A stretch of DNA of 16,932 nucleotides from Gemmatimonadota bacterium (GCA_019347995.1 JAHWKH010000005.1:1-16932); one strand, 5' to 3'. Positions 1 through 7,430 are shown, numbered from the stretch's first letter. Notes: generated by a model not told the origin, from the letters alone. Numbers and translations: made by a program.

Positions 1-243
1 CCGGGGGGGCCGGCCCGGTGCCCGGGTCCTGGGGCCTATGCCCCCCCGCGCCCGCCCCCCCTACCAGCCGGCCCGCCCCCCCCGGGCGACTCCGGCACGT
101 GGGGTGGCGCGGACGCCCCGTTCCGCACCGAGGGGGCCGATGCGCGGAGGCGGGCACCACGCGAAGCGTGGTCGCTCCCGAATGCCACGGGACTTCCGCG
201 CCACACCACCAAAACCCTTCCGATTCCACGACGAGGCATGCCC
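1..243. other. Left-edge non-coding leader upstream of trpD
   Basis: I recognise no gene here. The first 90 bases are homopolymer-rich G and C runs. The short frames that cross the stretch give only Pro/Arg/Gly-rich low-complexity peptides on both strands. It ends in the trpD ribosome-binding site. It contains one clean short hairpin (156-172, listed separately). I see no convincing sigma-70 promoter, and no run of Trp codons that would indicate a classical attenuator leader peptide. Confidence 0.5.
156..172. other. Perfect 7-bp hairpin with GAA triloop
   Basis: ACCACGC and GCGTGGT are exact reverse complements around a GAA loop. The apex contains GCGAAGC, a heptamer known to form an unusually stable DNA mini-hairpin. 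It lies about 70 bases before the trpD start and has no T-tract, so it is not a standard terminator. A regulatory role in the trpD leader is possible but unproven. Confidence 0.45.
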
Positions 244-1311
244 ATGAGCGCTGACCTCGCCGGGTCCACGTCCCCGACGGCCGCGCCGGAGGTGGACTTC
301 CCGACGTTCCTGGAGAAGGTCATCGGCGGCTCCGACCTCACGGCCGGAGAGGCCGAGGCGGCGTTCGGCCGCTTCATGGACGGCTCGGCCGGGGCGGCGG
401 CCATGGCGGGACTCCTGATCGCGCTCCGGTGCAAGGGCATCGCCCCCTCGGAAGTGGCGGGAGGCGTACGTGCCCTGCGCTCCGCCATGGTGCCGGTGAC
501 CAGCGAGGATCCCGACGTGCTGGTGGACACGTGCGGGACCGGCGGTGGCACCGTGACCACCTTCAACATCTCCACGGCCGCCGCTCTGGTGGCCGCGGGC
601 GCCGGGGTGCGCGTGGCGAAGCACGGCAACCGCTCCTTCACGTCGAGGAGCGGCAGCGCCGACGTCCTGGAGGCGCTGGGCGTGCGCATCGACCTGGCGC
701 CGGAGCGCATGGCGGAGATCCTGGCCGAGGCGGGCGTCGTCTTCATGTTCGCGCCCCTCCTCCACCCGGCCATGCGCCACGTAGGACCGGTGCGCCGGGA
801 GCTCGGCGTGACCACGGTGATGAACGTGCTGGGGCCCCTCACGAACCCGGCCGGCGCCCGCCGCCAGGTGGTGGGGGTGGCCGATCCGGCGCTCCTCGGG
901 CTGATCTCGCGGGCGCTCCAGGAGCTGGGACACGCCCGGGCCCTGGTGGTGCACGGTGCCCCGGGGATGGACGAGCTCAGTCCCACCGGACCCACGCGGG
1001 TGGCGGAGCTGCGAGCTGGGTCGGTGACGGAGTGGCAGGTGAGCCCCGAAGCGCTGGGCCTGGAGCCGCATCCGCTCGAAGACCTGGCCGGCGGCAGCCC
1101 GGAGGAGAACGCGGCCCTGATCCTGAGCGTGCTGGAGGGTCGCGTACGCCACGGCGCCCGCACGGCCATGCTCCTCAACGCGGGCGCCGCCATCTACGTA
1201 GCGGACCGGGTGGCGTCGCTGGAAGAGGGGGTGCGCGTCGCCGGCGAATCCCTCGATTCGGGCGCCGCCCGCGAGACGCTGGAGCGCCTCAAGGAAGCAT
1301 CGGGGCGGTAG
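244..1311 (+). CDS. trpD: Anthranilate phosphoribosyltransferase
   Basis: This enzyme transfers the phosphoribosyl group of PRPP to anthranilate, the second committed step of tryptophan synthesis, in the cytoplasm. The protein has 355 residues, normal for the family. Visible motifs are the PRPP/Mg loop CGTGGG (about 97-102), NIST (108-111), KHGNR (126-130), SGSAD (136-140) and, further on, NVLGPLTNPA. An in-frame ATG six bases upstream (238) sits directly against the GAGG at 233-236. The ATG at 244 has a proper 7-base spacing, so I prefer it. trpE and trpG are not in the window and may lie to the left. The downstream neighbour lexA is convergent, which separates trpD from trpC, trpF and trpB. 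The gene looks intact. Confidence 0.96.
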   Translation: MSADLAGSTSPTAAPEVDFPTFLEKVIGGSDLTAGEAEAAFGRFMDGSAGAAAMAGLLIALRCKGIAPSEVAGGVRALRSAMVPVTSEDPDVLVDTCGTGGGTVTTFNISTAAALVAAGAGVRVAKHGNRSFTSRSGSADVLEALGVRIDLAPERMAEILAEAGVVFMFAPLLHPAMRHVGPVRRELGVTTVMNVLGPLTNPAGARRQVVGVADPALLGLISRALQELGHARALVVHGAPGMDELSPTGPTRVAELRAGSVTEWQVSPEALGLEPHPLEDLAGGSPEENAALILSVLEGRVRHGARTAMLLNAGAAIYVADRVASLEEGVRVAGESLDSGAARETLERLKEASGR

Positions 1312-1328
1312 GAGCGGCCCGTCCCGCT

Positions 1329-1460
1329 TCAGTGCACCGTCTTCGTCGCCACCGGCTGGGGCCGCGTCGCGCGCACCACCGCTCGCAGGAGCCACGGCCC
1401 CGCCACCACTATCTCCGCCGTCTTCCGCGTCAGTTTCCCCACCGCGAACGTCGTGCGCAT
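1329..1460 (-). CDS. Possible small protein downstream of lexA (43 aa)
   Basis: On the reverse strand an ATG at 1460 opens a 43-codon frame ending in TGA. It begins MRTTFAVGKLTRKTAEIV, is basic, and has a short hydrophobic/amphipathic stretch in the middle (EIVVAGPWLLRAVV). By my count 39 of 42 codons end in G or C, as in the neighbouring genes, and a GAGGA lies a few bases before the ATG. It starts 22 bases after the lexA stop, so it could be the second gene of a lexA transcript. I recognise no family. It could be a chance frame, because long open frames arise easily at this GC content. Confidence 0.4.
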   Translation of the reverse strand: MRTTFAVGKLTRKTAEIVVAGPWLLRAVVRATRPQPVATKTVH

Positions 1461-1482
1461 CGATCCTCGCCGGTCTCTGGAT

Positions 1483-2091
1483 TCAGTACTTGCGGATGAC
1501 GCCCACCACGATGCCCTGGATCCGCACGTCGGCGGCGTCCACGACGATGGGCTGCATGGCGACGTTGGCAGGCTGCAGTCGGACCTTCCCGCCCGGCTCC
1601 CGGTAGAGCTTCTTGACCGTCGCCGAGTCGCCGCCCACGAGGGCCACGACCATCTGACCGTTCTCGGCCGAGTCCTGGGCGCTCACCACGATGTAGTCGC
1701 CGTCGCGGATCTGCTCCTCGATCATGGAGTCGCCCTCGACGCGCAGGACGTAGTTGTCGCGACCCCGGCGCACCATGTCGGGAGGGACCGCCAGGTGCTC
1801 GTTGTCCTGGACGGCCTCGATGGGAAGGCCGGCGGCCACGGAGCCCATGAGGGGCAGCTCCACGGCTTCGGGTCCGCGATCGTGACGGACCAGCTCGATG
1901 GACCGACTCTCGTTGTAGGACTTCCGTATGTACCCCTTGCGCTCCAGATTCGACAGGTGCTCGTGCACCGTCGCCAGGGAGGAGTAGCCGAAGTGTCCGG
2001 CGATCTCTTCGAAGCTGGGGGCGTAGCCGTTCTCCTGGATGAACGTCTCGATGTGGTCCAGGATCTCTTTCTGTCGTTTCGTGAGCGGCAT
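1483..2091 (-). CDS. lexA: LexA, SOS-response repressor
   Basis: LexA represses DNA-damage genes until RecA filaments trigger its self-cleavage. The 202-residue protein has the usual size and two-domain plan. An N-terminal winged-helix domain (about 1-68) contains the recognition region around SSLATVHEHLSNLERKGYI. A C-terminal S24 protease domain carries the Ala-Gly cleavage site in SVAAGLP (A87/G88), the catalytic Ser in EGDSMIEE (S122) and the catalytic Lys in ATVKKLY (K160). The start is supported by the SD GGAGGAG at 2098-2104. It lies antisense inside the trp cluster, convergent with trpD and divergent from trpC. The upstream repeats (2172-2212) suggest autoregulation. All catalytic features are present, so it should be functional. 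Confidence 0.97.
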   Translation of the reverse strand: MPLTKRQKEILDHIETFIQENGYAPSFEEIAGHFGYSSLATVHEHLSNLERKGYIRKSYNESRSIELVRHDRGPEAVELPLMGSVAAGLPIEAVQDNEHLAVPPDMVRRGRDNYVLRVEGDSMIEEQIRDGDYIVVSAQDSAENGQMVVALVGGDSATVKKLYREPGGKVRLQPANVAMQPIVVDAADVRIQGIVVGVIRKY

Positions 2092-2097
2092 CCCGGT

Positions 2098-2104
2098 CTC
2101 CTCC
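2098..2104 (-). promoter_or_regulatory. Ribosome-binding site of lexA
   Basis: The reverse strand reads GGAGGAG six bases before the lexA ATG at 2091. This strong Shine-Dalgarno match fixes the lexA start. Confidence 0.75.
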
Positions 2105-2171
2105 AGAGTTCAGGATCGGTGGCCCCCGCCTCGAGGACGTGCGGGCGATCCGCCCTGAGGCGGAGGCACCC

Positions 2172-2212
2172 GAACAGGAACCGAATCAAGGATACCCGAA
2201 CGTTGCCCGAAA
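2172..2212. promoter_or_regulatory. Putative LexA operators: two GAAC-N7-GAAN direct-repeat pairs
   Basis: Read on the plus strand, GAAC at 2172 and GAAT at 2183 are 11 bases apart, and GAAC at 2198 and GAAA at 2209 are also 11 bases apart. On the lexA strand each pair reads WTTC-N7-GTTC followed by GGGT. This is one mismatch from GTTC-N7-GTTC, the LexA box known from alphaproteobacteria. One pair lies inside the promoter spacer and touches the -35 box. The other lies just downstream of the -10 box, where a bound repressor would block transcription. The geometry is visible in the sequence; binding by this LexA is inferred. Confidence 0.55.
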
Positions 2213-2217
2213 CGCAA
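2189..2217 (-). promoter_or_regulatory. Sigma-70-type promoter of lexA
   Basis: On the reverse strand TTGCGT (2217-2212) and TATCCT (2194-2189) are separated by exactly 17 bases. The inferred transcript start near 2182 gives a 5' leader of about 90 bases before the lexA ATG. The putative operator repeats overlap this promoter. Confidence 0.6.
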
Positions 2218-3024
2218 GCGCCGCATGGAAGGGAGGATATCCTCACCCGCATCGTGGCCACGAAGCGCCGGGAGCTGGCGGCGCTGGAGGGCCGCCGCGA
2301 CCAGGTGGAGCGGGCGCTGGACAGGGCCCCGCCGACCCGCGACTTCGAGGGCGCGCTGCGCGCGGGCCGCACCGTGGCCGTGATGGCCGAGGTCAAGCGG
2401 CGCTCGCCCGGAGCCGGGCAGATCCGGCCCGGCCTGGAGCCGGCCGCCGTCGCGTCCGGGTACGCGTCGTCGGGGGCCGCGGCCATCAGCGTGCTCACCG
2501 ACATGGACTATTTCGGCGGCAGCCTCGACGATCTGCGGGCCGTCCGCGACGCGGCGCCGGTACCCGTCCTCCGCAAGGACTTCACGCTCGACGCCCTGCA
2601 GGTGACCGAGGCCCGCGGCGCCGGCGCGGACGCGGTGCTCCTCATCGCCCGCATCCTCGACGACGCGGCGCTGGTGGCGCTTCGCGAGGCCGCCGAGGCC
2701 CTGGGGATGGCGGCGCTCGTGGAGGTGCACGACGGCGAGGAGATGGCCCGCGCCGCGGACTCGGGCGCCCGCATCGTTGGTATCAACAACCGGGACCTTC
2801 GCACGTTCCGCACGCGCCTGGAGGTGACGCTGGAGCTCCTGGACGCCGCGCCGGTCGGCGTCCTCGTCGTGTCGGAGAGCGGGATCCGCACCCCTGCGGA
2901 CGTGGAGAGGCTGGGCGCCGCCGGGGTCGATGCCGTGCTGGTGGGCGAGTCCCTGCTGCGGCAGGAGGATCCCGCGGCGGGGGCGGCCGCACTGGTGGGC
3001 CGGCCCCGGCGGGATCGACGATGA
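2203..3024 (+). CDS. trpC: Indole-3-glycerol-phosphate synthase
   Basis: TrpC closes the ring of CdRP to form indole-3-glycerol phosphate in tryptophan synthesis. The TIM-barrel motifs are all present. Numbered from the TTG start, they are AEVKRRSP (catalytic K65), PVLRKDF (K125), ALVEVHD (E174), GINNRDL (N195-R197), VSESGI and DAVLVGESL. The start is uncertain. The family's N-terminal helix (DILTRIVATKRREL) begins before the first downstream GTG (2254), and no in-frame ATG exists. The TTG at 2203, with AAGGA at 2189-2193, gives 273 residues and is my choice; GTG 2119 and GTG 2254 are alternatives. It overlaps trpF by ATGA. The start lies inside the lexA promoter/operator region, so expression may be linked to it. 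Confidence 0.9.
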   Translation: MPETQAPHGREDILTRIVATKRRELAALEGRRDQVERALDRAPPTRDFEGALRAGRTVAVMAEVKRRSPGAGQIRPGLEPAAVASGYASSGAAAISVLTDMDYFGGSLDDLRAVRDAAPVPVLRKDFTLDALQVTEARGAGADAVLLIARILDDAALVALREAAEALGMAALVEVHDGEEMARAADSGARIVGINNRDLRTFRTRLEVTLELLDAAPVGVLVVSESGIRTPADVERLGAAGVDAVLVGESLLRQEDPAAGAAALVGRPRRDRR

Positions 3025-3728
3025 CGGATCGGGCCGGCGGCCGACCGGTGGACGTGAAGATCTGCGGCCTCACCCGGATCGAGGACGCGGAGGTCGCGGC
3101 GGCGTCGGGCGCGGTCTACGGGGGCGCCATCCTCTCGCCGGGGTTCGCCCGCAGCGTGGATCCGGCGCGCGCCCGCGCGCTGCGCCTGGACGGGGGAGTC
3201 CGGCTCGTCGGCGTCGTGGTGGACGAGACTCCCGCCGAGGCGGCGCGCCTGGGGCGGGAGGCCGGCGCCGATGTGCTCCAGCTCCACGGTGACGAGCCGC
3301 CGGCGGCCCTGCGGTCGCTGCGGGACGCCGGGCCGTGGCGGCTGTGGAAGGCGGTGCGTCCCCGGCACGCCGCCGACATCCTCTCGGCGGCGGAGCGCTA
3401 CGGGGAGCTGGCCGACGCGCTCCTGGTGGACGGCTGGCATCCCGGACGGGGCGGGGGTGTGGGCGTCCGCTTCCCCTGGGCGCTTCTCGAGGAGGTGCGG
3501 CGGAGCCTTCCCCCCGGCCTGGAGGTGGTGGCGGCGGGGGGCCTGACGCCGTACAACGTGGAGGTCGCGGTCGCCCGCCTGCGTCCCGACGTGGTGGACG
3601 TGAGCTCGGGCGTCGAGTCCCGCCCAGGCGAGAAGGACCCCGAGTTGGTGGAGGCGTTCGTGGCGGCCGTGCGGCGCGCGGCGGCGGGCGCGACGATGGA
3701 CCCGGATCGAGGCGGAGAAGGATCATGA
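3021..3728 (+). CDS. trpF: Phosphoribosylanthranilate isomerase
   Basis: TrpF isomerises phosphoribosylanthranilate to CdRP, the substrate of TrpC. The 235-residue protein shows the KICGLTR motif with the catalytic Cys (C15), VLQLHGDE (about 85-92), and LLVDGWHPG with the catalytic Asp (D137). A glycine-rich phosphate loop [12 protein letters not shown] and the late segments [11 protein letters not shown] and VVDVSSGVE follow. The ATG overlaps the trpC stop, and its own TGA overlaps the trpB ATG, so all three are translationally coupled. The usual GFVF-like strand reads GGAILSPGF here, a mild family variation. The C-terminus ([12 protein letters not shown]) is a short extra tail. The gene looks intact. 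Confidence 0.94.
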   Translation: MTDRAGGRPVDVKICGLTRIEDAEVAAASGAVYGGAILSPGFARSVDPARARALRLDGGVRLVGVVVDETPAEAARLGREAGADVLQLHGDEPPAALRSLRDAGPWRLWKAVRPRHAADILSAAERYGELADALLVDGWHPGRGGGVGVRFPWALLEEVRRSLPPGLEVVAAGGLTPYNVEVAVARLRPDVVDVSSGVESRPGEKDPELVEAFVAAVRRAAAGATMDPDRGGEGS

Positions 3729-4609
3729 CGACACGCACCACCCCCACCAAGGGCCGCTTCGGCCGCTTCGGCGGACGCTACGTGCCCGAGACCCTGATCG
3801 CGGCCCTGGAGGAGCTGGAGGCGTTCTACGAGGAGGCGCGAGGCGACGCCTCGTTCCAGGACGAGCTGGCGGCGCTCCTGCGCGACTTCGTGGGCCGTCC
3901 CACGCCGCTGTACCGGGCGCGGCGGCTGGAGGAGGCGGCCGGTGCCGGGCCGGTGTACCTCAAGCGGGAAGACCTGAACCACACCGGGGCGCACAAGATC
4001 AACAACACCATGGGGCAGGCCCTCCTGGCACGCCGCATGGGCAAGCGCCGCATCATCGCCGAGACCGGGGCGGGGCAGCACGGCGTCGCCACCGCCACGG
4101 CCTGCGCGCTCTTCGACCTGGACTGCGTCGTGTACATGGGCGAGGAGGACGTCGAGCGGCAGGCCCTGAACGTCTACCGGATGGAGCTGCTCGGCGCGGA
4201 GGTGCGCCCGGTCGGCTCGGGGACGCGCACGCTGAAGGACGCGACCAACGAGGCGATCCGCGACTGGGTGACCCACGTGGGGAACACCCACTACATCATC
4301 GGATCCGTGGTGGGGCCGGACCCCTTTCCCCGGATGGTGCGCGACTTCCAGGCCGTCATCGGCGTGGAGGCGCGGGAGCAGATGGAGACGGTGGAAGGCC
4401 GCCTGCCGGCGGCGGTGGTGGCCTGTGTCGGAGGGGGCTCGAACGCCATGGGAGCCTTCCACGCCTTCGTCGGCGACGCCGACGTGGAGCTCGTGGGCGT
4501 CGAGGCCGCCGGCGAAGGCCTCGACGGGCGTCACGGGGCATCGATCACCGCGGGGGAGCCGGGGATCCTGCACGGAGCACGGAGCCTCCTTCTGCAGGAC
4601 GACGACGGG
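3725..4609 (+). pseudogene. trpB: Tryptophan synthase beta chain, 3'-truncated
   Basis: TrpB condenses indole with serine using PLP. Present here are the N-terminal [12 protein letters not shown], the PLP lysine in HTGAHKINN (K91), the catalytic Glu in AETGAGQHG (E113), the KDATNEA segment, the phosphate-binding GGGSNA (236-241) and GVEAAGEG. Similarity ends at SLLLQDDDG (residue 295). The missing part normally carries the conserved SAGLDYPGVGPEH segment, the GRTEGI region and the C-terminal Ser that contacts the PLP ring nitrogen. The fragment should therefore be inactive as a synthase. trpA, usually next to trpB, is also absent. If the break is an assembly artefact, the organism's real trpB and trpA are simply missing from this contig. 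Confidence 0.88.
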
Positions 4610-6373
4610 CTCGTGTCCGTGCGCTTCGACGGGACCGACCGCAAGGAGCACCTCCAGGTGACGGGCCTCACGCCGGCCGGCGCGGACGAGCCGCTGGACG
4701 CGGACCTCATCCTCATGGCGCCCACGGGCGACCAGGCACTGGCGCAGGTCGAGCACCACCTCTTCACGGTGACCGTGCCGCGGGTGGGCGGCGAGGCCCC
4801 CACCATCTCGGTGGCGAACCCCGACGACGCGCCCTTCCCCGCCCGCAGGCTGACGGTCGTGGGCGGCGAGTTCCCCGCCTGGAGCGCCGACGGCCGCAAG
4901 GTCCACTACTCCCTGGGCAACGCCCACCTGGTCTACGACCTGGACGCCGCCGAGGCCCACGAGGACAGCGTGGAGGCGGCCCGCCGCGTCGCCGGCGCGC
5001 CCGCGGATACGGCCGACGCGGAGGAGGACGAGGACGAGGATCGCTACGAGGCGACCGAGACACGGATCCTCATCGAGGCCTCCCGGGACATCCCCTCCGG
5101 CACGGCCGTGCTGCGGGGCGCCCGCGTGGTGACGATGCGCGGCGACGAGGTGCTCGAGGACGGCGAGGTGGTGGTGCGCGACAACCGCATCGTCGCGGTG
5201 GGCGCGCGCGGCACCGTGGCCGTCCCCGAAGAGGCCCGAGTGATCGACGTTTCGGGCCACACCATCGTGCCCGGGTTCGTGGACACCCACGCCCACATGT
5301 GGCCCGCCTGGGGCGTGCACCGGACCGACCAGTGGATCTACCTGGCCAACCTGGCCTACGGCGTGACCACCACCCGCGACCCCCAGACCTCGACCACCGA
5401 CGTGCTCTCCTACGCCGACCTGGTACGGGCGGGCGAGCTGGTGGGGCCGCGCATCTACTCCACCGGCCCCGGCGTCTTCTGGCAGGAGAGCGTGCGGTCG
5501 CTCGATCACGCCCGGGACGTGCTCAGGCGCTACAGCGACTACTACGACACCAAGACCATCAAGATGTACGTGGCCGGCAACCGCAAGCAGCGCCAGTGGA
5601 TCATCCAGGCGGCCCGCGAGGCGGGCATCATGCCCACCACGGAAGGCTCGCTCAACTTCAAGCAGAACATCACCGAGACGGTGGACGGCTATCCCGGGCT
5701 GGAGCACTCCCTGCCCATCTACCCGCTCTACGACGACGTGGTGAAGCTGTTCGCCGAATCCGGGCGCACGTATACGCCGACGCTGCTGGTGTCGTACGGC
5801 GGGCCGTGGGCGGAGAACTGGTTCTTCCAGACCGAGGACGTCTACGGCGACCCGAAGCTGCGGCGCTTCACCCCCATCGACGAGCTGGCCAGCATGACGC
5901 GCCGCCGGGGCCAGTGGTTCACCCGGGAGGAGCACGTCTTCGACGACCACGCCCGCTTCGTGGCCGACCTCGTGGCGGCGGGCGGCAAGGCCGGCGTGGG
6001 CAGCCACGGCCAGCTCCAGGGTCTCGGGTACCACTGGGAGCTGTGGGCCATGCAGTCGGGCGGCCTCCCGGAGCACGACGCGCTGCGCGCCGCCACCACG
6101 TGGGGCGCCTGGTCCATCGGCCACGGCCGCGACCTGGGCTCGGTCGAGCCCGGCAAGCTGGCGGACCTGGTCGTCCTGGACGCGAACCCGCTGGACGACA
6201 TCCGCAACTCGGATGACATCGTCTTCGTGATGAAGAACGGCCGCCTCTACGAAGGCGACACCCTGACGGAGACCTACCCCCGCGAGCGCTCCCTCGCGCC
6301 CCTGTGGTGGTGGGACCGCTCGCCCGTGCCGGGGGAGCTGCCGGGGGTGCCGGGCGCCGTCCCCGGGGGTTAG
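3725..6373 (+). CDS. In-frame chimera: TrpB N-terminal part fused to amidohydrolase C-terminal part
   Basis: One uninterrupted 882-codon frame joins two unrelated proteins. Residues 1-295 are tryptophan synthase beta; from about residue 296 the sequence is a TolB-like propeller remnant, an acidic linker and an amidohydrolase domain. The ATG overlaps the trpF stop and has AAGGA at 3718-3722. TrpB chains are normally about 400 residues, so about 105 C-terminal residues are missing. The amidohydrolase family normally has a signal peptide and several hundred more propeller residues. No such natural fusion is known to me. An internal deletion or an assembly mis-join at GACGACGACGGG (4598-4609) is the simplest explanation. 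The two halves are listed separately below. Confidence 0.85.
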   Translation: MTTRTTPTKGRFGRFGGRYVPETLIAALEELEAFYEEARGDASFQDELAALLRDFVGRPTPLYRARRLEEAAGAGPVYLKREDLNHTGAHKINNTMGQALLARRMGKRRIIAETGAGQHGVATATACALFDLDCVVYMGEEDVERQALNVYRMELLGAEVRPVGSGTRTLKDATNEAIRDWVTHVGNTHYIIGSVVGPDPFPRMVRDFQAVIGVEAREQMETVEGRLPAAVVACVGGGSNAMGAFHAFVGDADVELVGVEAAGEGLDGRHGASITAGEPGILHGARSLLLQDDDGLVSVRFDGTDRKEHLQVTGLTPAGADEPLDADLILMAPTGDQALAQVEHHLFTVTVPRVGGEAPTISVANPDDAPFPARRLTVVGGEFPAWSADGRKVHYSLGNAHLVYDLDAAEAHEDSVEAARRVAGAPADTADAEEDEDEDRYEATETRILIEASRDIPSGTAVLRGARVVTMRGDEVLEDGEVVVRDNRIVAVGARGTVAVPEEARVIDVSGHTIVPGFVDTHAHMWPAWGVHRTDQWIYLANLAYGVTTTRDPQTSTTDVLSYADLVRAGELVGPRIYSTGPGVFWQESVRSLDHARDVLRRYSDYYDTKTIKMYVAGNRKQRQWIIQAAREAGIMPTTEGSLNFKQNITETVDGYPGLEHSLPIYPLYDDVVKLFAESGRTYTPTLLVSYGGPWAENWFFQTEDVYGDPKLRRFTPIDELASMTRRRGQWFTREEHVFDDHARFVADLVAAGGKAGVGSHGQLQGLGYHWELWAMQSGGLPEHDALRAATTWGAWSIGHGRDLGSVEPGKLADLVVLDANPLDDIRNSDDIVFVMKNGRLYEGDTLTETYPRERSLAPLWWWDRSPVPGELPGVPGAVPGG
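4604..6373 (+). pseudogene. Amidohydrolase with propeller remnant, 5'-truncated
   Basis: This is the C-terminal half of an imidazolonepropionase-like amidohydrolase of the kind preceded by TolB/WD40-like propeller repeats. Residues about 296-415 of the frame look like propeller strands ([40 protein letters not shown]). An acidic linker follows ([12 protein letters not shown]). The metal-dependent hydrolase domain has GFVDTHAHM (H522, H524), KTIKMYVAG with a candidate bridging Lys (K613), GLEHSLP (H661), [18 protein letters not shown] (H761) and the terminal [17 protein letters not shown]. The catalytic half looks intact, but the signal peptide and most of the propeller are missing. As joined to TrpB it would lack an export signal. 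The substrate cannot be read from the sequence. Confidence 0.85.
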
Positions 6374-6382
6374 GCGACCGGG

Positions 6383-6576
6383 ACTACTCCTGCACCGCAG
6401 AGGCGCGGAGAATCGCGGAGAACCGCGGAGGGCGCGAAGCACCGGGGGACGCATCTCGGGGGTCCGCGGCGGCGCCGCGACCCGCCCGACGGTCCAGCTC
6501 CTCGCCCACGACCAGGGGGCCGCAGTTCTCTGCGCCCCTCCGCGCCCCCTCTGTGCCTCCGCGGTGCGGGAGTAGT
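6383..6576. repeat. Intergenic inverted-repeat element (~194 bp) with central hairpin
   Basis: The left arm (6383-6404) and right arm (6555-6576) are 22-base reverse complements differing at two positions. Inside the left arm GCGGAG recurs every 10 bases (6405, 6415, 6425). The right arm carries a looser purine-rich version of the same period on the other strand. Near the centre a perfect CGCGGC-GGC-GCCGCG hairpin lies at 6465-6479. It fills the gap between two convergent genes and has no coding sign. Similar CGCGGAG/CACAGAG-type intergenic palindromes are, as I recall, dispersed in several bacterial phyla. It could act as a bidirectional terminator or be a non-autonomous mobile repeat. Confidence 0.75.
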
Positions 6577-6581
6577 TCGCC

Positions 6582-7430
6582 CTACCCCCCCACGAGCCCC
6601 ACCCGCATCACCGAGCGCACCCGCACGTCCAGGGGCGTCGACGCGACGGCCACGCTCATGGTGCCGGACAGGTCGGAGCGCTGCTCCAGGGCGTGGAGCG
6701 CCCCACGGCCGCGGTCCCACAGGAAGAAGCCCTCCACCGGGCCCTCCACCTCCTGTCCGAAGGCCATGCCCCCGGCCTCGCCGGCGCTGGAGCGCTCGTC
6801 GCGTCCCCGGAAGCGCACCAGGAGGTACGGCAGGCCCGCCACCAGCGTGTCGCCGGCCACGACGTAGGTGAGGGCCACGACCGCGCTCACCTCGCCGGCG
6901 CCCTCGTCGGTGCTGTAGCGGATCGTGTCGGACCAGGCCTCCCCCGGTGACACGGTCCTCCCGGGGAGCCGTGGGAAGAGGTGGTGGACGAGCGGCGCCG
7001 TGCTGAACAGCTCTCCCGCCGGGCCCCCCGCCGAGGGGGCGCGGACCAGCTCCGCCTCCCCCCGCGGACCCAGCGTGAAGACGGCCGGGCCCGCCACGTC
7101 GCTCTCGTCGGCGCGGCGGGCCCCCGTGAGGGGGTTGTCCAGCCTCGCGTCCAGGTCCCGCAGGTCCGCGGTGACGCGCAAGCCTTCCGCGGCCGGTTCG
7201 AAGTCCAGGGCCCAGGTCGCGGCGCTGGCGGCGGCCACCGGGAAGGTCCGGCCCCCGGCGGTGACCTCGATGGTGGTCGAATCGGCCTGGACGTAGAGCA
7301 GGGGTCCCATCGCGCTCGGCACCCGGTACGCGAGGGGGGGCGGGAGAGGGGGCGTCGCGGGCGCGCCGGCGCAGGCGTCCAGCGCGGGCAGGAGAAGGAG
7401 AAGGAGGCAGGCGCGGGCGGGCCGGTTCAT
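6582..7430 (-). CDS. Putative lipoprotein of unknown function
   Basis: The 282-residue protein begins with a basic N-terminus and a Leu-rich hydrophobic core, then LPALDAC with Cys20. This is a lipobox-like site, though Asp at -2 is not ideal. A Pro-rich linker (APATPPLPPPLAYR) follows. The rest is beta-rich, with repeated stretches such as YVQADSTTIEVTAGG and GTMSVAVASTPLDVRVRSV, so a soluble envelope domain is likely. I do not recognise the family. The start has GAGGAG at 7436-7441 with 5-base spacing. It is divergent from the gene at 7615 and convergent with the amidohydrolase fragment, with the inverted repeat between them. Confidence 0.75.
   Translation of the reverse strand: MNRPARACLLLLLLPALDACAGAPATPPLPPPLAYRVPSAMGPLLYVQADSTTIEVTAGGRTFPVAAASAATWALDFEPAAEGLRVTADLRDLDARLDNPLTGARRADESDVAGPAVFTLGPRGEAELVRAPSAGGPAGELFSTAPLVHHLFPRLPGRTVSPGEAWSDTIRYSTDEGAGEVSAVVALTYVVAGDTLVAGLPYLLVRFRGRDERSSAGEAGGMAFGQEVEGPVEGFFLWDRGRGALHALEQRSDLSGTMSVAVASTPLDVRVRSVMRVGLVGG

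Noticed and set aside
18..254. Small forward frames in the left-edge region
   Set aside because: They are Pro/Arg/Gly low-complexity, two frames overlap each other, and both run into the trpD start without a recognisable motif.
1453..2202. Long N-terminal extension of the trpC frame
   Set aside because: This part is antisense to lexA and lacks TrpC similarity. TrpC family likeness begins only near 2236.
2198..2206. Gram-positive-type LexA box (GAAC-N4-GTTC) around GAACGTTG
   Set aside because: The two halves abut without the four-base spacer. The 11-base direct repeats fit better.
3398..6454. Reverse-strand open frame of about 1018 codons
   Set aside because: It is the antisense shadow of trpF, trpB and the amidohydrolase. 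It is His/Val/Gly/Arg-rich and resembles no family, whereas the forward frames carry clear catalytic motifs.
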